In this document: one piece after another, positions 30,527 through 40,490 of the stretch
How the letters are laid out: every line of letters begins with the position of its first letter
Numbering within the stretch: the stretch's first letter is position 1
Notes under the pieces: generated by a model
The model's input: only the letters and a program-made list of their open reading frames with translations
What the model was told of the DNA's origin: nothing
Databases searched by the model: none
Program-made: the position numbers and the translations under genes
Source: Hymenobacter sp. BRD67
GTDB lineage: Bacteria > Bacteroidota > Bacteroidia > Cytophagales > Hymenobacteraceae
Direction: 5' to 3'
Length of the DNA: 64,000 bases
NCBI RefSeq assembly: GCF_013256425.1
Contig: NZ_CP053904.1
Location: 4,030,001 to 4,094,000 of the forward strand

Positions 30527-31008
30527 CTCGTCCGAAACGGGTGCCCCCCGCGGGCCAGCCGCCCGGCCAGCTCTACGGCGTAGCGGGCGCGGGTTTCGGG
30601 GCGCCGGGCATCCGCTACTTTGCGGGCCATGGCGCGGCGCATCGCGCCGGTATGCGCCAAAAACGCCAGCTCGGCCTCGGGCCAGGCAGCAAGGGCTTCG
30701 GCCAGCTCATCGGGCAGGTCAACATAGTCGGGGTTGGGGTCAGGATATAGTGTTAAGTCTATGTGCTGGCCAAGCTGCAGCCCGAGCCGCTGGCACAACG
30801 CTTTGCGCAGCAGCAGGTAGCGGCCGCCGCCTTCCAGCGGCAGTAAGCCCAGCCGCTCGGTATGGCCGTTGAGGGTAGCAATAACTCGCTTAACAGCCTT
30901 GCCACCCAGGGCTTGCCAGGCTTCCTTCGGCACCACTACCAGCTGCGTTGGCATAAAGCTGGGCCCACCAGCTTCGAGCACGGCGCTAAAGCGAACGAGT
31001 GGCTGCAT
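30523..31008 (-). CDS. DUF1905/YdeI-like protein
   Basis: 161 residues. The N-terminal half (PLVRFSAVLEAGGPSFMPTQLVVVP) is like DUF1905, a small beta barrel. The C-terminal half has the bacteriocin-protection YdeI/OmpD-associated helical pattern (DLPDELAEALAAWPEAELAF). The function is poorly known. Its stop codon overlaps the stop of the convergent adhesin gene. The Met at 31008 is preferred, because the longer frame runs into an inverted repeat. Confidence 0.75.
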   Translation of the reverse strand: MQPLVRFSAVLEAGGPSFMPTQLVVVPKEAWQALGGKAVKRVIATLNGHTERLGLLPLEGGGRYLLLRKALCQRLGLQLGQHIDLTLYPDPNPDYVDLPDELAEALAAWPEAELAFLAHTGAMRRAMARKVADARRPETRARYAVELAGRLARGGHPFRTS

Positions 31009-31050
31009 AAGCTGACTGTTAAAGCGGCTTCGGAACCGGTATAAGGCTGC

Positions 31051-31123
31051 CAGGTAGCGCGGAGTTATTAGTCCGCGAGTGCTCCGCATAGCAACTCGCC
31101 AACTAAAACTCCGCGCTACCTTG
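31051..31123. repeat. Intergenic inverted repeat, TAGCGCGGAGTT type
   Basis: CAGGTAGCGCGGAGTT (31051-31066) faces AACTCCGCGCTACCTTG (31107-31123) across a 40-bp spacer that itself has GTCCGCGAGTGCTCCGC. It lies upstream of the DUF1905 gene and resembles an interspersed element rather than a terminator. Confidence 0.65.
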
Positions 31124-31199
31124 CAGCGACTCCGAAACCACGCTAGCTAACTAATATGGGTATCCCGGCAAAAGTAGCTTAGTAATCAGCCGCCGCGGC

Positions 31200-32192
31200 T
31201 TAGCTCAGCTGCACTTGCGCCAGCTGCTTGTTGATAAAGTCAATTTCCTCGAAGCTCAGATGCACGTCGATTGCCTTGGCATTTTGCACAGCCTGCTCGG
31301 GGTTGCGAGCGCCTACCAGTGCCACCGTTATGCCGGGCTGGGCCAGCGTCCAGCGCAGCACAAGCTGGCCCAGGGTCGCGTTTTTGGTTTCGGCCAGGGG
31401 CCGGATTTTGTGCAGAAACCCGTTGACTTTCGTTACCGCTTCGGGCTTAAAAAGGCGGTTGGTGCTGCGCAGGTCGCTGGCATCAAAATGCTGGCCAGGC
31501 TTGATTTTGCCCGTCAGCAAACCAAGCTGGAGCGGACTATATACCAAAATCGCTTTGTTGTGCTCCTGGCAGTAAGGCACGATGTCTTTTTCGATATCGC
31601 GCCGCAACATGCTATAAGGCACTTGGTTGGAAGCCAGCGCCAGCGTCTGCTCGGCTTCCTGCATCTGAGCTACCGAATAGTTGCTGACGCCCGCAGCCCG
31701 CACCTTGCCCTGCTCGATAAGGCGCTGCACGGCTTCCATCGTTTCGGCGATAGGGGTGGTCACGTCGGGCCAGTGCTGCTGGTAAAGGTCGATATAATCG
31801 GTGCCCAGGCGGCGGAGGCTGTCCTCACATTCCTTGATGATGCTATCGCGGCTGGCATACTTATACACGTCGAGGTCGTGGCCGCTGTTATCCTTGGTTT
31901 TCATGGCGAAGTCGCCTTTTGCCAAATCCCAGCGCATGCCAAACTTGCTGAGCACCTGCACTTTGTCGCGGGGCAGGCTCTTAATGGCCTCTCCCACAAT
32001 CTGCTCGCTCAGGCCCATGCCGTACACGGGCGCTGTGTCGATGCTGGTGACGCCCAGGTCGTAGGCCGCATGAATAGCTCCTACCGCGTCGTTTTGCTCG
32101 GTGCCGCCCCACATCCAGCCGCCCGCCGCCCAACTGCCGAAGGTGATGCGCGATACGCGCACCTCGGAGCTACCTACTTTCTGATATTCCAT
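31200..32192 (-). CDS. Aldo/keto reductase
   Basis: 330 residues, a TIM barrel of the AKR superfamily. The catalytic tetrad is in place: Asp52 and Tyr57 (SIDTAPVYG), Lys83 (VLSKFG), His140 (LYQQHWPD). The NADPH-binding part near the C-terminus reads ALVGARNPEQ. It reduces aldehydes or ketones with NADPH; the substrate is unknown. It is a single gene with no clear operon partner. Confidence 0.92.
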   Translation of the reverse strand: MEYQKVGSSEVRVSRITFGSWAAGGWMWGGTEQNDAVGAIHAAYDLGVTSIDTAPVYGMGLSEQIVGEAIKSLPRDKVQVLSKFGMRWDLAKGDFAMKTKDNSGHDLDVYKYASRDSIIKECEDSLRRLGTDYIDLYQQHWPDVTTPIAETMEAVQRLIEQGKVRAAGVSNYSVAQMQEAEQTLALASNQVPYSMLRRDIEKDIVPYCQEHNKAILVYSPLQLGLLTGKIKPGQHFDASDLRSTNRLFKPEAVTKVNGFLHKIRPLAETKNATLGQLVLRWTLAQPGITVALVGARNPEQAVQNAKAIDVHLSFEEIDFINKQLAQVQLS

Positions 32193-32378
32193 AAGTTACG
32201 TAAACTAAATGCCGTAAAACGTCTACCCTTAACCCCGCTGCCTGGCCGAAGGTTACGCTTTGGCCGGCTGGGGCTGGTTGAACGAGGGCCGCCTCCCACG
32301 CGTTAGCCAGACAGGAAAACAAACATTTTGTCGGGCTTGCGGCTTCGTGCCTATCCATTGCCTTTGCTTTTTAATTCT

Positions 32379-33076
32379 ATGAAAGTTGAAATCTGGTCCG
32401 ATGTAGTATGCCCATTTTGCTATATTGGCAAGCGTAAGTTTGAGAAGGCGCTGGGCGAGTTTGCGCACCGCGCCGAGGTGCAAATTGAGTGGAAAAGCTT
32501 CGAGCTGACGCCCGACTTTGTGCCCGTGCCCGGCGAAAGCATCCACGCCTCGCTGGCCAAGAAGAAGGGCGTGCCCGAGGCCGAAGGCCGCCGTATGAAC
32601 AACTATATGACGCAGACTGCCAAAGAGGTAGGCCTTGACTATCAATTCGATAAAGCCATTCCGGCCAACACGTTTCTGGCCCACCAGCTCATTCACTTCG
32701 GGGCGCAGCACGGCCGCCAGGATGCTACCAAGGAGCGCTTGTTTGCCGCTTATTACCTCGAAGGCCGTGACCTGAACTCGGTAGATACGCTCACGAACCT
32801 GGCGGCTGAAATCGGCCTCGATGCCGAGGCGGTGCGCCAGGCGTTACTAGCCGGTACCTATGCCGAGGCCGTACGCCGCGACGAGTACGAAGCCCAGCAG
32901 ATTCAGGTGCGCGGTGTGCCATTCTTTGTATTTGAGGATAAGTACGCCGTATCGGGCGCGCAGCCCAGCGAGGTATTTGCCCAGGTGCTGGACACCGTGT
33001 GGCAGGAAGCGCACCCCAAAGCCCAGCCCGTGGTACTGGCCAATGGCCCTGCCTGTGGCCCGAAGGCTGCGACTAG
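32379..33076 (+). CDS. DsbA-family FrnE-like oxidoreductase, frameshifted near the end
   Basis: About 232 residues of a thioredoxin-fold protein with an inserted helical domain, as in FrnE/2-hydroxychromene isomerase relatives. The active site is VVCPFCYIGK (CPFC), and the cis-Pro loop is VRGVPFFVF. There is no signal peptide, so it is cytoplasmic. The last codons are shifted: one added C at 33059-33061 gives GPACGPEGCD followed by a stop at 33074-33076. This restores the Cys-rich tail typical of the family. I chose ATG 32379, directly before the first strand. Confidence 0.85.
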
Positions 33077-33094
33077 CCGAGGGCGACGAAGACC

Positions 33095-33166
33095 ATGAAT
33101 CCGGAAAGCGCAGAGTAGAGCTAACCAGCCGTTAGCTCCACTCTGCGCTTTCCGGATTCATGCTTT
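33095..33166 (+). terminator. Strong intrinsic terminator
   Basis: ATGAATCCGGAAAGCGCAGA pairs with the complementary stretch ending GGATTCAT at 33161. The stem is about 30 bp with one or two mismatches, and GCTTTTTCT follows. It lies 18 bp after the oxidoreductase stop. Confidence 0.8.
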
Positions 33167-33259
33167 TTCTCTTCATACTTTCGCCACCCGGCCGGGCGTA
33201 GGCTTGTGAAGAGGAGGCCGGCCAAATTACTAAAGTATGCCAAGGGCTCTTGCGAACAG

Positions 33260-35810
33260 ATGAATAACTTGAAAGGTAACTATTACACCAGTAAAGCGTT
33301 AGGTGTTTTGGCCTTGCCCGCCGTGGCCGGCCTGCTGGCATTAGCGGCCTTTCGCAGCCCCGCTGATGGTAACCCTATTCAGGTAATTGCAGAAAAGCTA
33401 AGTGAGTATTATGCCCTCACGCGGCCCGAAAAGGTATACCTGCACCTCGACCGCCCGGCCTATGGCACCGGCGAAACCATCTGGTTTAGTGCCTATGTAG
33501 TAGATGCCCTCCGCCACCACCCCGATACCCTGAGCCGGGTGCTGCACGTAGACCTGCTCTCGCCCGAGCGCCGGGTGGTAGTGCGCCGCACCCTGCGGCT
33601 GGCGGGTGGGCGCGCCTATGGCGACCTCGATATCAGCGACACGCTGCAAGCCGGTACCTACCTGCTGCGGGCTTACACCAACTGGATGCGCAATGTCGGG
33701 CACTCGGAGTATATCTACGAGCGTCGCCTGCAGGTGTGGCCGGCTGCCCCCAATCAGCCCGAAGAAACCGGGGCGTGGCCAACTCGGCCAAGTCTTCCAC
33801 TCACGCCGCTACCGCCGCTGGTAAGGTCGATGTGCAGTTTTTCCCGGAAGGCGGGAGCCTGGTAGCCGGCCTGCCGGCTACGGTGGGCTTTAAGGCGCAG
33901 GCACCCAGCGGCCGGGGCGCGGTCATCAGCGGCCAGGTGCTCGATGAGCAGAACAAGCCGGTGCTGGCTGCCTTCAGCAGCCAGCACGCGGGCATGGGGC
34001 GCCTGAGCTTTACGCCCGCGGCTGGCCAGCATTACCATGCCCGCGTAAAGCTGGCCGATGGCAGCAGCGCCGATTACCCGCTGCCTGCCGTGCAGGCCAC
34101 CGGCTATAGCCTGCGCGTGCTCGACGCCGGCGATAGCTATACCGTGGAGGCCCGCTACCGCGGAGTGCCCGGTGCCCCGGTGCCCGGCCCGGTGATGCTG
34201 CTTACCGAAGTGCGGGGCTACCTGGTAGGGCTGGTGCCCCGGCCCATTACCGATGACGGTACGCCCGTAAGCTGGAAGCTGGCCAAGGCGCGCTACCCAA
34301 ATGGCATTCTGCATATTACCCTGTTTGATGCCCAGCGCACCGCGCAGGCCGAGCGGCTGGCGTTTATCCTGAACGGGCCGCCGGCGCTGCGCGTAGTGCT
34401 TACGCCCGATAAGGCTTCGTATGCTCCGCACGACCCCGTGCACGTGAAAGTGCAGGTGAGTGATGCCGCGGGCCAGCCGATAGCTACCAACTTGTCGGTG
34501 ACGGTAGCGGAGGCCGGCGCGGCCGGCCTCGACCCCGACGCCGGTACGGTAGCCACCAACCTGCTGCTGACCTCCGACCTGGCCGGCTACGTCGAAAACC
34601 CTGGCTATTACTTTCAGACTGCTACGCCCGAGGTTACCCGTGCCCTCGACGACCTGCTGCTTACTCAGGGCTGGCGGCGCTACGTGTGGAAGGAAGTACT
34701 GAGTGGCACCCCGCCCGCTCTGCCGTACGGAGTAGAGCAGAGTCTGACCCTGGCCGGGCAGGTTACCGGTATGGGCCAGAAAGGCATTGCAAATAGTCAG
34801 CTCACCTTTATTCAGGCACGGCCTACTCGTAGCGTCCTTACGGCCAGCACCGATGCCGATGGCCGCTTTCGTTTCACGGGCTTTTCGGGTAAAGACACTT
34901 CGGTGGTGACGTTGCAGGCACGGCGCATCGGCGGCGGCAGCAATGTAATCATTCGTCCCGACCTGGGTCCTCCTACTTTTGGGGCGCCCTTGCCGCCGCT
35001 GCCACCCGTGTCGGCAGCTCCGCCGGGTGTGGCCGACTACCTGCACCGTAGCCGCCAGCAGCAGGTGCAGGAGCGCCAGGGCCGCCCCGAAGGCGACATT
35101 CGCAATGTGCAGCTGGGCAACGTAGCCGTAACCGGCAAAAAAGCCCTGGTGCCGCCCGACGACCCCCGCCGCCTCTACCCCGGCGTTGTGGCCAATACGA
35201 TAATAGACTTTGCTAGTATGCCCGCCGCGCAATCAGGCTTGTCTATTTTTCAGCTGCTCCAGGGCCGGGTGGCCGGCCTTACAGTCACGGGTAATCCGCC
35301 CGATGTAACCGTTCAGATTCGGGCAGCGGCACGCCCCTGTTTTTGCTCGATGGCATGAAGGTAGACGATGATGTAATCAACACTATTCCCTCTAACCAGG
35401 TAGAGGCGGTAGAGGTGTTTAAAGGCCCCGAGGCGGCCATTTTTGGAGGTGGCTCGGGCGGCGTAATTGCGGTATACACCAAGCGCGGTGACAAAAATTA
35501 CAAAGGGGACGACGCAAATACCCCTAGTCCCGGCATTATCACGGTGCGCCTTCCTGGTTTTTATCAGGCCAGGGAGTTCTATCAGCCGCGCTACGGTGCG
35601 CCCGTACTGAATGCCCCTGCTTCCGACCCGCGCCACCTCACCCTGTACTGGGACCCGCAGATGACGACCAGCATCCTGGGTAAGACTGAGTTTACGTTCT
35701 TCACTGCCGATGGCAGCGGCAACTACCAAATCAGCGTCGAAGGCATCAGCCTGAATGGCGACCCCAGCCGGGGCTCCAGCACTATCTACGTTGCTCCCAA
35801 AGGCAGGTAA
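33260..35810 (+). CDS. MG2-domain protein with orphan TonB plug domain (paralogue A), twice frameshifted
   Basis: About 850 residues after repair. An N-terminal hydrophobic export segment is followed by a macroglobulin MG2-like domain (KVYLHLDRPAYGTGETIWFS), several further beta-sandwich domains, and VQFFPEGGSLV. A C-terminal TonB receptor plug-like domain follows (LLQGRVAGLTVTG ... IFGGGSGGVIAVYTKRG), then a short final sandwich domain. There is no 22-strand barrel, so it is not a normal TonB receptor. Breaks are at 33770-33773 and 35321-35323. One G each restores EETGGVANSAKS and IRGSGTPLFLLDGMK. A closely similar, intact gene lies at 51653-54157. The function is unknown; export to the outer membrane or surface is likely. 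Confidence 0.78.
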
Positions 35811-35832
35811 GAGAGTTCAAATCAGCGAAAAA

Positions 35833-35873
35833 GGCCGGCTACTATACTCGCAGGGGGAGTATAGTAGCCGGCC
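35833..35873. terminator. Bidirectional terminator
   Basis: GGCCGGCTACTATACTC pairs perfectly with its complement ending at 35873, with a loop of about 7 bases. It lies between the convergent MG2-plug and coiled-coil genes. Confidence 0.8.
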
Positions 35874-35900
35874 TCGCATTTACCGAGCGCAATGCAGCCG

Positions 35901-36431
35901 CTAGCTGGCGGCTCGAAAAACCTCGTCTTCCAAACGCTTGAGGCGCGGCTCCTGGTCTTCCAAAGGAGCCAGGCGACGGGCCAGGTCATCGGCTTTGTCA
36001 TTGCCGGCACGCATGAGCTGAAGCATTTGCAGCTGTACATTCAGGGTATCATCCAGCCGGCGCCCGTGTTCTTTCAGAGCCACACCCTGCTCAATAATGG
36101 CTCGGCCGTGCTCCCTTATTTCGGTTAGCATGGCTTCTTGCCGCTGCTCGGTCTGCGTATGGCGGGCCTCCGAAATTTTAAAGATGTTGATGATATCACC
36201 AATCTGCTCATCAATGTTATCCAGCCGCCGCTCAATGCGGCCGATAACCACACCTTGCTGACCGATAGCCTCGCCCTGCTGACCGATAGCCTCGCTCTGC
36301 TTACGGATAGCTTCACTCTGCTGACGGATAACCTCGCCCTGCTGACTGACTATAGTAAGCAGCTGGTCTTGCTTGCGGGCTAAGTCCACGAGGAAGCTTT
36401 CTAATTGGTCGAAGCGTTTGTTGACGTCCAT
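35901..36431 (-). CDS. Coiled-coil protein with heptad repeats
   Basis: 176 residues, no signal peptide, almost entirely helical. The first 100 residues contain five near-identical heptads of the type EAIRQQS/EAIGQQG, then IGRIERRLDNIDEQIGDI and further coiled coil to the end. The DNA shows a 21-bp tandem repeat here. The start at 36431 (MDVNKRFDQLESF) is 31 bp after the mfd stop on the same strand, so it may be carried on the mfd transcript. I do not recognise a family. Confidence 0.7.
   Translation of the reverse strand: MDVNKRFDQLESFLVDLARKQDQLLTIVSQQGEVIRQQSEAIRKQSEAIGQQGEAIGQQGVVIGRIERRLDNIDEQIGDIINIFKISEARHTQTEQRQEAMLTEIREHGRAIIEQGVALKEHGRRLDDTLNVQLQMLQLMRAGNDKADDLARRLAPLEDQEPRLKRLEDEVFRAAS
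36258..36341 (-). repeat. 21-bp tandem repeat inside the coiled-coil gene
   Basis: Four consecutive 21-bp units of the type CTGACCGATAGCCTCGCCCTG with few changes (36258, 36279, 36300, 36321), plus degenerate flanking units. Each unit encodes one heptad, so copy-number change would lengthen or shorten the coil without a frameshift. Confidence 0.85.
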
Positions 36432-36462
36432 GGGGGCAAAGTTTTTTGCGAATATATAGCTG

Positions 36463-39400
36463 TTAAGCCAGTACAGCTTCATCGGCTCCCAGCTCTACCA
36501 ACAGCTGGTGGGCCATGCCCACGTTGCGGATGCCATCGATGGTTAGCTGGAGCTTGTCTTTCTGGTCTTTCATGCGGGCCGTGCGTGGGTGAGTCTGCAC
36601 AAAGTTGAGCAGGCGTCCAAAGCCTTCCCCCTGAAAGTAAGCCTCGTGTCCCGGCCCGGCGGGCAGGTAGGCACGCAGGGTTTCGCGCTTCAACGTCAGC
36701 TTCTCAAAGCCCAGCTTGCCTGCCTGCCAGCGCAGCTTCACAATATCGACAAGCTGCTGCACCTGTTCAGGCAGCGGTCCAAAGCGGTCGGTCATGCTGC
36801 TCACCAGCTTAGCCAGCTCCTCGGGCTTTTGGGCCCGGTCGAGCTTGGCATACAGCTGGAGGCGCTCCGATACGTTGTTCACGTAGGTGTCGGGGATAAG
36901 TACCGGCAAGTCGGTTTCAATTTGGGTATCGCGCGGGCCGCTGGGGCCATTCAGCGCCCCGGCGGCCATTTGCAGGCGCTGCTGGCTGGTGCTGCCTTCG
37001 CCCAGAAACAGGTCTTTAAACTCGGTTTCCTTCAATTCCTGCACTGCTTCGTCGAGTACCTGGTGGTAGGCCTCGTAGCCCAGGTCGTTGATGAAGCCCG
37101 ACTGCTCGCCGCCCAGCAGGTTGCCCGCCCCCCGAATGTCGAGGTCGCGCATGGCCACGTTGAAGCCCGCGCCGAGGTCCGAAAACTCTTCCAGCGTGTT
37201 CAGGCGCTTGCGGGCATCAGCCGGCAGGTTGGCCACTGGCGGCGTCAGGAGGTAGCAATATGCCTTGCGGTTCGAGCGGCCCACCCGGCCGCGCATCTGG
37301 TGCAGGTCGCTCAGCCCGGTGAGATGCGCCCGGTTGATAATGATGGTGTTAGCGTTCGGAATGTCCAGCCCGCTCTCAATAATATTCGTCGAAACCAATA
37401 CATCGTACTCGCCCTCCACAAACTTCATCATACGCTTTTCGAGCTGGTCGCCGTCCATCTGCCCGTGGGCAAACGTGACGTGGGCATTGGGCACGAGGCG
37501 CAGTATCATGGCCGCCATCTCCTCAATATCGCTCACCCGGTTGTGTACAAAAAATGCCTGCCCGCCGCGTTTCAGCTCCCGCGCAATGGCGTCGCGGATA
37601 ATGGTTTCGTCAAATACGTGCAGCTCGGTCTGCACCGGCTGGCGGTTGGGCGGCGGGGTGGCAATTACACTCAGGTCGCGGGCACCCATCAACGAAAAGT
37701 GCAAAGTGCGAGGTATCGGCGTGGCCGATAGCGTGAGGGTGTCCACGTTCACCTTTATCTCCTTGAGCTTGTCTTTGGTCTTGACCCCGAATTTTTGCTC
37801 CTCGTCAATGATAAGCAGGCCTAAATCCTTGAATTGAAGCTTCTTATTGGTGAGTGCATGCGTGCCAATAAGAATATCGGTGCGGCCGGCCGCCACGCGC
37901 TCCATCGTTTCCTTCACCTGCTTCGGCGATTTAAACCGGTTGATGTACTCCACCGTCACCGGCAGGTTGGCCAGCCGGTCCCGAAAGGTTTTGTAGTGCT
38001 GCATGGCCAGGATAGTAGTTGGCACCAGCACCGCCACCTGCTTGCCATCGGCTGCCGCCTTGAAGGCCGCCCGAATGGCCACTTCCGTCTTGCCAAAGCC
38101 CACGTCGCCGCACACCAGCCGGTCCATGGGGTGGGGCTGCTGCATGTCGTTCTTCACGTCCTCCGTGGCCTTGGCCTGGTCAGGCGTGTCTTCGTAGATG
38201 AACGACGATTCCAGTTCGGCCTGCATAAAGCCATCCTTGGAAAAGGCAAAGCCCGGCGCACTCTTGCGCTTGGCATACAGCCGGATAAGGTCGGCCGCGA
38301 TATCCTTTACTTTCTTCTTGACCGATTTTTTCTTGTTCTCCCACTCCGCCGAGCCGAGCTTGCTCATGGTGGGCGGCGAGCCTTCCGCGCCACTGTACTT
38401 CGCAATCTTGTGCAGGGCGTGAATGCTCACCGTCAGCACGTCATCGTCGCGGTACACCAGTCGGATGGCCTCCTGCACGTGCCCGTTTATCTCAACCTGC
38501 GTCAGCCCCGCAAAGCGGGCAATGCCGTAGTCCTGGTGCGTCACGTAGTCGCCGGGCTGCAAGGTCTTTAGCTCGCGCAGCGTCAGGGCCTTCTTCTTCG
38601 AAAACTTGCGCGTTTCCTGCGCCCGGTAGTAGCGCTCAAATAGCTGGTGGTCAGTATATACGGCCAGCCCGAGCTGTTCGTCAATATAGCCTTCGCGCAG
38701 GGCAATGAGCAGATGCTGAAACTGCACGTTGGGGTCCAGCTCGTCGAAAATCGTGCGGAGCCGGTCGGCCTGCCGCACCGAGTCGGCGGCGATGATGGTG
38801 GTAAAGTACCGCACCTTATTCTCCCGAATGTTCTTCAGCAGGCGGTCAAAATCCTTGTGAAAGCTTGGCTGCGGCTTGGCCGTAAACTGAAATTCCTGAC
38901 TGTTTTTGAAGTAAAACCGCTTGCCAAACTCCACAATGGCAAACTCATCGAGGCATTTTTTCAGGCTCTTGCCGTTCTCAAATAAGTCGGCCGGCTTGGA
39001 TACAATCTGCATGCCGCCGGCCTCGTCCAGCACTTTTTTAAAGTTGCTTTCGGCCTTGTCATACAGCTCCGTTACCACGTCCAGCGTCTGGCGCAGGTCC
39101 TTCACCCACAGGCAGCTGGTGCGTGGCAAAAACTCCAGAAACGACTCGCGCCGCTCCTGCAGCAGCTTGGTTTGCACGTTCGGGATAATGCTGACGCTGG
39201 GGCGCGGCTCTACCGAAAGCTGCGTTTCCGGATTGAAGGTTCGAATGCTCTCAATCTCATCGCCAAACAGCTCTAAGCGGTACGGCAGCTCATTGGCGTA
39301 GCTGAATACATCCACGATACCGCCGCGCACGGCGTATTGCCCGGCCTCGTACACAAAATCACTCTTCTCGAAGTCGTACTGCCCCAGCAATTCGCCCAGA

Positions 39401-39939
39401 AAATTCACGTCGAGCTTGTCGCCTACTTTGGCCGAAAACGTGTTCTGCACCAGGCTCTGGCGGTTAATCACCTTCTCGCTCAGCGCCTCGGGATACGTAA
39501 CGATGAGCGGAGCCGTCCCCAGGGTTGCTACGCTGGCCTGCCGGCTGGCATTGAGCTGGTTAAGCACCTCAGCGCGCATCAATACATTGGCATTCTCCGT
39601 CTCGTCAAACTCATACGGCCGCTTATACGAGCTGGGAAAAAGCAGTGCCTCCGGCCCGTCGGGCAGCAGGTGGCGCAGGTCGGCCATGAAGAGCGCCGCC
39701 TCGTCTTTATCGTGCAGAATGAATATATTGGGGTGCGCATAATGGGCGCTGGCTGCCGCTACTACGGCATCCAGCGAGCCTACCAGGCCGCGCAGCTGCA
39801 CCCGCAGCTCCCCGCCCCGCGCCGCATCATCGGCCGGGCGCATGGGGTCGGCAGGCTTAGCCGCGCCGTGCAGGCGGGCACTCAGGGTTTGCAGCTCGGC
39901 ATCGAGGCGATAAAGACGAAGAAAATCAGCTACTTGCAC
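36463..39939 (-). CDS. mfd: Transcription-repair coupling factor Mfd
   Basis: 1158 residues, full length for the family. The UvrB-like N-terminal module (including GGIVDVFSYANELPYRLELFGDEIESIR) is followed by the RNA polymerase-interacting domain (PGDYVTHQDYGIARFAGL, about residues 475-540). The translocase comes next, with Walker A GDVGFGKTEVA near residue 613, DEEQ (LIIDEEQKFG), LSATPIPRTL, and the C-terminal TRCF domain. Mfd removes stalled RNA polymerase at DNA lesions and recruits UvrA. The gene is uninterrupted. Its neighbours on both sides are small coiled-coil genes. Confidence 0.97.
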   Translation of the reverse strand: MQVADFLRLYRLDAELQTLSARLHGAAKPADPMRPADDAARGGELRVQLRGLVGSLDAVVAAASAHYAHPNIFILHDKDEAALFMADLRHLLPDGPEALLFPSSYKRPYEFDETENANVLMRAEVLNQLNASRQASVATLGTAPLIVTYPEALSEKVINRQSLVQNTFSAKVGDKLDVNFLGELLGQYDFEKSDFVYEAGQYAVRGGIVDVFSYANELPYRLELFGDEIESIRTFNPETQLSVEPRPSVSIIPNVQTKLLQERRESFLEFLPRTSCLWVKDLRQTLDVVTELYDKAESNFKKVLDEAGGMQIVSKPADLFENGKSLKKCLDEFAIVEFGKRFYFKNSQEFQFTAKPQPSFHKDFDRLLKNIRENKVRYFTTIIAADSVRQADRLRTIFDELDPNVQFQHLLIALREGYIDEQLGLAVYTDHQLFERYYRAQETRKFSKKKALTLRELKTLQPGDYVTHQDYGIARFAGLTQVEINGHVQEAIRLVYRDDDVLTVSIHALHKIAKYSGAEGSPPTMSKLGSAEWENKKKSVKKKVKDIAADLIRLYAKRKSAPGFAFSKDGFMQAELESSFIYEDTPDQAKATEDVKNDMQQPHPMDRLVCGDVGFGKTEVAIRAAFKAAADGKQVAVLVPTTILAMQHYKTFRDRLANLPVTVEYINRFKSPKQVKETMERVAAGRTDILIGTHALTNKKLQFKDLGLLIIDEEQKFGVKTKDKLKEIKVNVDTLTLSATPIPRTLHFSLMGARDLSVIATPPPNRQPVQTELHVFDETIIRDAIARELKRGGQAFFVHNRVSDIEEMAAMILRLVPNAHVTFAHGQMDGDQLEKRMMKFVEGEYDVLVSTNIIESGLDIPNANTIIINRAHLTGLSDLHQMRGRVGRSNRKAYCYLLTPPVANLPADARKRLNTLEEFSDLGAGFNVAMRDLDIRGAGNLLGGEQSGFINDLGYEAYHQVLDEAVQELKETEFKDLFLGEGSTSQQRLQMAAGALNGPSGPRDTQIETDLPVLIPDTYVNNVSERLQLYAKLDRAQKPEELAKLVSSMTDRFGPLPEQVQQLVDIVKLRWQAGKLGFEKLTLKRETLRAYLPAGPGHEAYFQGEGFGRLLNFVQTHPRTARMKDQKDKLQLTIDGIRNVGMAHQLLVELGADEAVLA

Positions 39940-40035
39940 AGGAATTTAATGTGTACAACGTGGCGAATGCGGACATGAGTAAATGGCTACTGTAGCCTTG
40001 CTCATTCCCCAGAATATCCACATTTTTCACCTTTT

Positions 40036-40043
40036 TAAATTTG
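40036..40043 (+). promoter_or_regulatory. Candidate -7 box
   Basis: TAAATTTG is an exact TAnnTTTG match. It would give a leader of about 120 bases before the coiled-coil gene at 40172, and that leader contains a hairpin (AGCCCGGCCGG ... CCGGTCGGGCT, about 40065-40096). No clear -33 TTG at the right distance. Confidence 0.4.
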
Positions 40044-40171
40044 CATATTTATTAAAAACGGTCAGCCCGGCCGGGAGTGATTCCGGTCGGGCTAAGCGCT
40101 CAGACAATACCGCTGCAAAGCTCCGAAAGTTTCCGCCGTAACTTAGCCCAATAATTTTAGTAAGTTATTTT

Positions 40172-40486
40172 ATGAATCCGCGCGACCTGCCCGAAGTAGT
40201 AGCTGAATTGATTATTGAGATGCACGAAGTACGCTCGGAGCTTAGAGATATGCGAGCTGAAATGGCGGGCATGCGCAAGGACATGCGTACCGAAATAGGT
40301 GGCATGCGCGAAGGCATGCGTACCGAAATGAGCGGCATGCGCGAGGACATGCGGGCAATGCCGGAGCAGATTGGCATGTCGGTAATGCGGGCATTGGAGC
40401 CTTTTCTTAATCGCTTGCTTGAGCAAGATGACAAAATCAAAAGCCACGAAGGTCGGTTGAGTACGCTCGAAAACCCTTCCATTTAA
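40172..40486 (+). CDS. Small coiled-coil protein with 11-residue repeats
   Basis: 104 residues, acidic start (MNPRDLPEVVAELIIEMHEV), then Met-rich 11-residue repeats (GGMREGMRTEM, SGMREDMRAMP) with charged residues, and a C-terminal short coil (DDKIKSHEGRLSTLEN). Eleven-residue periodicity suggests a right-handed or gently wound coiled coil. There is no signal peptide. I do not recognise a family. It lies divergently from mfd and 4 bp before the YdjM-like gene, so it is probably co-transcribed with the latter. Confidence 0.65.
   Translation: MNPRDLPEVVAELIIEMHEVRSELRDMRAEMAGMRKDMRTEIGGMREGMRTEMSGMREDMRAMPEQIGMSVMRALEPFLNRLLEQDDKIKSHEGRLSTLENPSI
40268..40366 (+). repeat. 33-bp tandem repeat inside the small coiled-coil gene
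   Basis: Three 33-bp units beginning GGCATGCGC at 40268, 40301 and 40334, the last more diverged. Each encodes one 11-residue coil unit. Confidence 0.8.
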
Positions 40487-40490
40487 TTCC

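Noticed and set aside
33754..35232. 492-codon antisense open frame opposite the MG2-plug gene
   Set aside because: Same reason: no recognisable domain, while the plus strand encodes a protein with a clear intact paralogue.
36258..36341. Possible CRISPR array
   Set aside because: The 21-bp units are contiguous with no spacers and encode in-frame heptads of a coiled coil.
40065..40096. Hairpin as terminator of a minus-strand gene
   Set aside because: No minus-strand gene lies upstream of it; it is more likely part of the leader of the gene at 40172.
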